Of a DNA stretch of 64,000 nt, positions 60,268 to 64,000 are shown piece by piece. Position 1 is the stretch's first letter. Every line of letters starts with the position of its first letter. Source of the DNA: Legionella sp. W10-070. Lineage in GTDB: Bacteria > Pseudomonadota > Gammaproteobacteria > Legionellales > Legionellaceae. The notes beneath the pieces were generated by a model that saw nothing but the letters and a program-made list of their open reading frames with translations, was not told the origin of the DNA and did not search any database. The position numbers and the translations under genes are program-made. The stretch covers positions 17,794 to 81,793 of the forward strand of contig NZ_CAAAJC010000014.1 of NCBI RefSeq assembly GCF_900640175.1. The letters run 5' to 3'.

Positions 60268-60956
60268 ATACAAAACTTATTATAGCCCTTGACTTTGCTA
60301 ATCAAAATGAAGCACTAGCTCTGGTTAGTAAGCTTGACCCAGAACAATGTGCCCTGAAAATAGGCAGTGAAATGTTTACCCTGTTTGGGGCTGATTTTGT
60401 CCGCCTGCTGATAAAAAAAGGGTTTAAGATATTTCTTGATCTGAAATTTCATGATATTCCTAATACCGTGGCTCAAGCTTGTCGTGCCTGTGCAGAACTT
60501 GGTGCTTGGATGATTAATGTCCATGCATCAGGTGGTTTGGCGATGATGCAAGCGGCAAGGGAAGCATTAATTCCTTATGGTGAGAAACGTCCTTTATTAA
60601 CAGCAGTCACAGTATTAACCAGCATGAGTGAAAGCGAGCTGCCTGCAGTTGGCTTAAATGTTCCGCTTGAGGTACAAGTGAAAAAGCTCGCCAGGCTGGC
60701 CTATCAGGCTAATTTGGATGGAGTGGTTTGTTCTGCTTTTGAAGTGTCTTTAATTAAATCCTCATGCAAGCCTTCTTTCCTTACGGTTACCCCAGGTATC
60801 AGATTGGCAGATGATAAGAAAGATGATCAATCTCGTGTTATGACTCCTTTGGAGGCTAGTCAATCAGGAAGTGACTTTCTGGTAATTGGACGACCGATAA
60901 CCCGTGCCCCGGAGCCTGCGAAAGTCGTACAACAAATCCTGCAGTCCATAGAATAA
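60264..60956 (+). CDS. pyrF: Orotidine 5'-phosphate decarboxylase
   Basis: The last step of UMP synthesis. The 230-residue TIM-barrel has LIIALDFANQNEAL at the start, the catalytic FLDLKFHDIPNTV (Asp-x-Lys-x-x-Asp, residues ~60-67) and TPGIRLADDKKDDQSRVMTP near the end. It is coupled to the aminotransferase. Confidence 0.95.
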   Translation: MNTKLIIALDFANQNEALALVSKLDPEQCALKIGSEMFTLFGADFVRLLIKKGFKIFLDLKFHDIPNTVAQACRACAELGAWMINVHASGGLAMMQAAREALIPYGEKRPLLTAVTVLTSMSESELPAVGLNVPLEVQVKKLARLAYQANLDGVVCSAFEVSLIKSSCKPSFLTVTPGIRLADDKKDDQSRVMTPLEASQSGSDFLVIGRPITRAPEPAKVVQQILQSIE

Positions 60957-61126
60957 ATTAGCTGACAAGCCTGTCCTGTATCTAATCCATCTCAATGAAA
61001 CCTATCTGGTATTTATTTACTCATTAATTTATGTTAGTAATAAATTAGTTAAATTATTTAACACTTGATCAAGATACAGTGGATCGAAACGTGTCTTGGG
61101 ATCTGGCTTAAACAAAGGACTAATAT

Positions 61127-63862
61127 ATGCCAAGAGAAGATGTGTTAAGTGCCTTACTACGCAAAGATATTGTTCATTATCCTAATATTCTTTTATTAAA
61201 AAAATTTCTTCTTACCGTTCATCTTGGGTGGTTCCGAATAAATGGTATGCCGCCTGATAGCCAATACAGCCTGGGTGATTATTTATTGGATGATGAACGA
61301 ATTATCCTTGACTTTACCCGTATGAGTGAGCGGGTTCGAGATAAATTTCTTCGTTGGTTTATAAAGCCCCATGATGGCAATGCTCATATGGCGTTTTTAA
61401 GTGGTGTTGCTACCAATAATTATCGAGGTTATACAGCTGAAGTGGAGTTAAGTTGGTGGGGAAGAGTAACTAATTTATTGTTTTATAAGAAAAAATCTTA
61501 TCATTGGTATTTGGCTCCTCTGGAGTTTTCTTTTAATTATCAGTTGACCGGGATGGAAATATGTCAGGATGAACATGGTCTGTTAATAGGACTAAATCAA
61601 TTCTCTGTTGAAGATAAAGGACTTAAATACCATCATCCAGAGGATGGTCAAGTAGACCCCCTTCGTAACGCAAAACGGGTTTTCCTGACCGATAAAATGG
61701 TTGAAAGTTTGATGGTTGCTGATATTGAGTCTTATGACTTTGATTCTATCATCTATAAGCCACATCCTTTTTCCATCCATGTTTCTTCTAACAGTCAACG
61801 AATGAAAGCAATGAAAGAGTATCGTGAGACTCAAAGACTGTTTAGTGTCAAACCGTGGTATTTGAAATTGTTATCCTGGATTAAATCCTGGTTTTTAAAA
61901 ATACCAGAGTCATTTGAAATGAAGGACATCAGGCTTGGTAATCGAGAGTATCAACCTATCCTGGAGAGAAAAAACATCCAGGTATTCAGGAGGGCGAATG
62001 ATGGCCAAATTTTAGTAATAGAAAAGCGTCCAGAGTTGGATAGTATGGTTTTTTGTGGTGGAGGAGCAAAAATTTTTGCGCATGTGGGTGCTTTAAAGGC
62101 ATTTGAAGAAGCAGGAATCAAGCCAGCTAATTATGCAGGCAGTTCTGCAGGCGCTATTATGATTGTCTTATGCTATCTGGGATGTTCCTCGGAGGAAATT
62201 CTGGATTTTTTTCAAAAATTCAAACAAGAGAATTTAATTCATTATGAGATTGATCGATCAGGGCTTTCTGATGCGCGTGCAGTAAAGGCTGCGCTTGATT
62301 ATATGATTACTAAAAAGGTAAATGCGATAATCACAAAATACAAGATTGATAAGACCCCGGAAGGGAAAAGATTTTTAACAAACAGTGTACTTAAGAATGG
62401 GAAGATTAGTTTTAAGTCATTGCATCTTCTTAAGACCCATTATCCTGATTGTGGATTAGGTGATAAATTAATTGTCACAGCAACTAATGTACCACAAAGA
62501 AAAACGCGCTATTTTTCTTATACTACTACCCCTGATATGGAAGTCAGTGAAGCAGTGAAAACATCTGCCAGTTTTCCTATAGTCTTTAAACCTACTCTTT
62601 TAGATGGTGAGCTTCATAATGATGGAGGTGTTTTAAGTAATTTCCCTACAGAAGCATTCCGGGGCGATCTTTCCACATTACTTGAGTCGGAACATGGTAA
62701 TTGTTTGAGCATGGTTGCTTTCCAGTTTGATAATGGCAAAGAAAGAAGCTTATTGGACAAATTAGCTGACAGGGTATACCGTGAAAATTTTATTTGGAAC
62801 TGGATCTATGGGTTACTGACTGGAGTAAAAGATCCGGTAAGTGGTTGGGAGAGAGATCGTTTAAAATTGTTACAGCATAGCAATCAGGTTGTCTTAATTC
62901 CAATCAATAATATTTCCGCCACTCAGTTTAATATAGGCTCTAATGAGAAAACAGTTTTAATTGATAATGGCTATCAGGCAGCTAAAAATTACCTCACCGT
63001 TCGTTATCAGCAAACAGCAAACAGTAGAGCCATTAATGAAGAATATATGTACTCTTCATTTGGTTCTATAGAAGAACTACTGTGCTTTTGTTGTTATCGA
63101 GGGCATGCTGACTGGTTTGAGTATATTGCCTCCGAGGCTGAATCTTTGGGGGTATATGGGACGAGAATAGAGGATCTGCGTCAGCAGTATTTTTCCAGCT
63201 TTCCAAAAAAGGAAACGGTAACCAGGTGTGAAAAAGGTAAAAATATAACCGATTCATTTACATTGCAGTTCACAGATTTATTGGAAAAACAAAGGGTAAT
63301 CAAAAATATGACGTTATTTGAGGTACTGTACCCGGTTTTTCAGTCGTTACCCTGCGCGTTTATTAAAAATCCCCAGGACTTGAAGCTATTTAAGTTTGCA
63401 AGGCATTCCCTCTGTCTTGCCCGACCATTAGCCGGTTTAAAGCACCTTAAGCTAATACAGGGAGAAACCCATGTATTGGTGTCAATTTTTATTCATATTT
63501 TGACATACTCGAGGTTTGAACAAATAGAAGAAACAACACAGAAATTAAAGTTGCTGGGTTCAATACTGCAAAAAACTGAACCCTTAAATCACGTTTCATT
63601 TTGGGGAAAATGGAATCTTTTACCCAGACAGGTTAGCAGGGTGCTCAAAGAAATGGATAGACAACAATGGTCAGAATCTTATGAGTTATGTTCTTCCTTG
63701 AAGGAAGGGGATGAGCCACTGGAAACATTCAATATAAAAGAGCCTGAATTAGAAGACATTCCAGTGGATAATTTTCCGCAGCGATCAGGGGGTGTTGATA
63801 GCTCACCCCTACCGATTACGGGCCAGGACATGTTCGTTGCATCCAGGAGATGGTCACATTAA
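61127..63862 (+). CDS. vpdC: Patatin-like phospholipase, VpdC-like Dot/Icm effector
   Basis: The 911-residue protein without signal peptide contains a patatin core: FCGGGAKIFAHVGALKAFEEAG (oxyanion GGG at 311-313), the nucleophile elbow GSSAG with Ser340, and the dyad aspartate in HNDGGVLSN (Asp499). About 300 residues precede the core and 400 follow. Its place directly after pyrF and its family match the effector VpdC of L. pneumophila, which is about 850 residues; this copy is longer. VpdC-type phospholipases act on host membranes after translocation and are activated by ubiquitin. Identity is by position and motif memory. ATG 61127 has aaagga. Confidence 0.8.
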   Translation: MPREDVLSALLRKDIVHYPNILLLKKFLLTVHLGWFRINGMPPDSQYSLGDYLLDDERIILDFTRMSERVRDKFLRWFIKPHDGNAHMAFLSGVATNNYRGYTAEVELSWWGRVTNLLFYKKKSYHWYLAPLEFSFNYQLTGMEICQDEHGLLIGLNQFSVEDKGLKYHHPEDGQVDPLRNAKRVFLTDKMVESLMVADIESYDFDSIIYKPHPFSIHVSSNSQRMKAMKEYRETQRLFSVKPWYLKLLSWIKSWFLKIPESFEMKDIRLGNREYQPILERKNIQVFRRANDGQILVIEKRPELDSMVFCGGGAKIFAHVGALKAFEEAGIKPANYAGSSAGAIMIVLCYLGCSSEEILDFFQKFKQENLIHYEIDRSGLSDARAVKAALDYMITKKVNAIITKYKIDKTPEGKRFLTNSVLKNGKISFKSLHLLKTHYPDCGLGDKLIVTATNVPQRKTRYFSYTTTPDMEVSEAVKTSASFPIVFKPTLLDGELHNDGGVLSNFPTEAFRGDLSTLLESEHGNCLSMVAFQFDNGKERSLLDKLADRVYRENFIWNWIYGLLTGVKDPVSGWERDRLKLLQHSNQVVLIPINNISATQFNIGSNEKTVLIDNGYQAAKNYLTVRYQQTANSRAINEEYMYSSFGSIEELLCFCCYRGHADWFEYIASEAESLGVYGTRIEDLRQQYFSSFPKKETVTRCEKGKNITDSFTLQFTDLLEKQRVIKNMTLFEVLYPVFQSLPCAFIKNPQDLKLFKFARHSLCLARPLAGLKHLKLIQGETHVLVSIFIHILTYSRFEQIEETTQKLKLLGSILQKTEPLNHVSFWGKWNLLPRQVSRVLKEMDRQQWSESYELCSSLKEGDEPLETFNIKEPELEDIPVDNFPQRSGGVDSSPLPITGQDMFVASRRWSH

Positions 63863-63931
63863 AAATGAACTTAATTTATTGTTCCTATCCAGATGATATT
63901 ATCTAGGGTTTGTTGACAATTGGAGCCAGAG

Positions 63932-63985
63932 CCTACGTTCCGCGCTTTATGCTTCCAATTGGCCCTAAGTTTTTATTGACAAAGC
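63932..63985 (+). repeat. Dispersed intergenic repeat, copy 2
   Basis: Similar in order and orientation to 3537-3598 (cctacgt, ccgcg, gctt, caatt, gcc-taagttttt, ttgaca). It follows vpdC and may continue past the window edge. Confidence 0.5.
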
Positions 63986-64000
63986 TCTTATAATGCTGTT

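Noticed and set aside
61035..61085. Possible PmrA box upstream of the vpdC-like gene
   Set aside because: The words attaattta and ttagtaata are in the right area but the spacing and bases do not fit the cTTAATatT tandem pattern.
1..64000. tRNA, rRNA or CRISPR arrays
   Set aside because: I looked for cloverleaf ends, rRNA-like blocks and regularly spaced repeats in the gaps and found none.

Overview
The window is a low-GC gammaproteobacterial chromosome segment that fits the genus Legionella. Four things point there. The block gyrA-serC-aroA-cmk-rpsA-lapA-lapB-degT-pyrF ends in a patatin-like phospholipase that looks like the Dot/Icm effector VpdC, an order I recall from L. pneumophila. A tandem PmrA-type box lies upstream of a large coiled-coil protein. 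Several eukaryote-interaction-like proteins of unknown family sit between housekeeping genes. Intergenic regions carry palindromic dispersed repeats. I cannot name the species.

Layout. 1-3525: a divergent pair for peptidoglycan/envelope work, an alpha-2-macroglobulin-like protein (truncated by the window edge) and pbpC. 3526-3881: repeat-rich spacer. 3882-12960: mostly housekeeping (Mth938-like protein, alaC, a conserved partner of recJ, recJ, dusA, DUF486 membrane protein, small secreted protein, secA, mutT). 12961-24695: an accessory stretch with a composite inverted-repeat element, an EamA exporter, an overlapping small-molecule kinase/MFS pair, two very large divergently transcribed coiled-coil proteins (one with the PmrA-type box), and an SMP-30-like hydrolase. 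24710-29504 (minus strand): zapD, coaE, a duplicated Cys-module periplasmic protein, a CSS/EAL phosphodiesterase and bioA. 29589-33061: bioB-bioF-bioH-bioD, divergent from bioA; with BioH present, BioC is the missing partner and must be elsewhere.

33024-38348: a second accessory patch, with a LysR regulator, a BECR-like nuclease-toxin-like protein, a secreted Cys protein, a choloylglycine-hydrolase-family enzyme, a Pmp3/YqaE membrane protein, a structured RNA-like terminator element, and a two-gene unit whose first gene looks like a papain/YopT-type cysteine protease. 38531-44834: fmdB-DUF502-aspS-mscK-mutH, tightly packed. 44919-47289: Gln-rich periplasmic coiled coil, a possible frameshifted TPR-like protein and an amidohydrolase. 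47382-63862: gltA, a nucleoside phosphorylase, then the gyrA...pyrF block and the VpdC-like effector.

The most noteworthy points are the PmrA-type box plus giant coiled-coil protein, the candidate cysteine-protease effector at 37749-38348, the toxin-like protein at 34039-34476, and the unexplained structured element at 36798-36880. All functional statements are from reading the sequence and memory of families; no searches were run.
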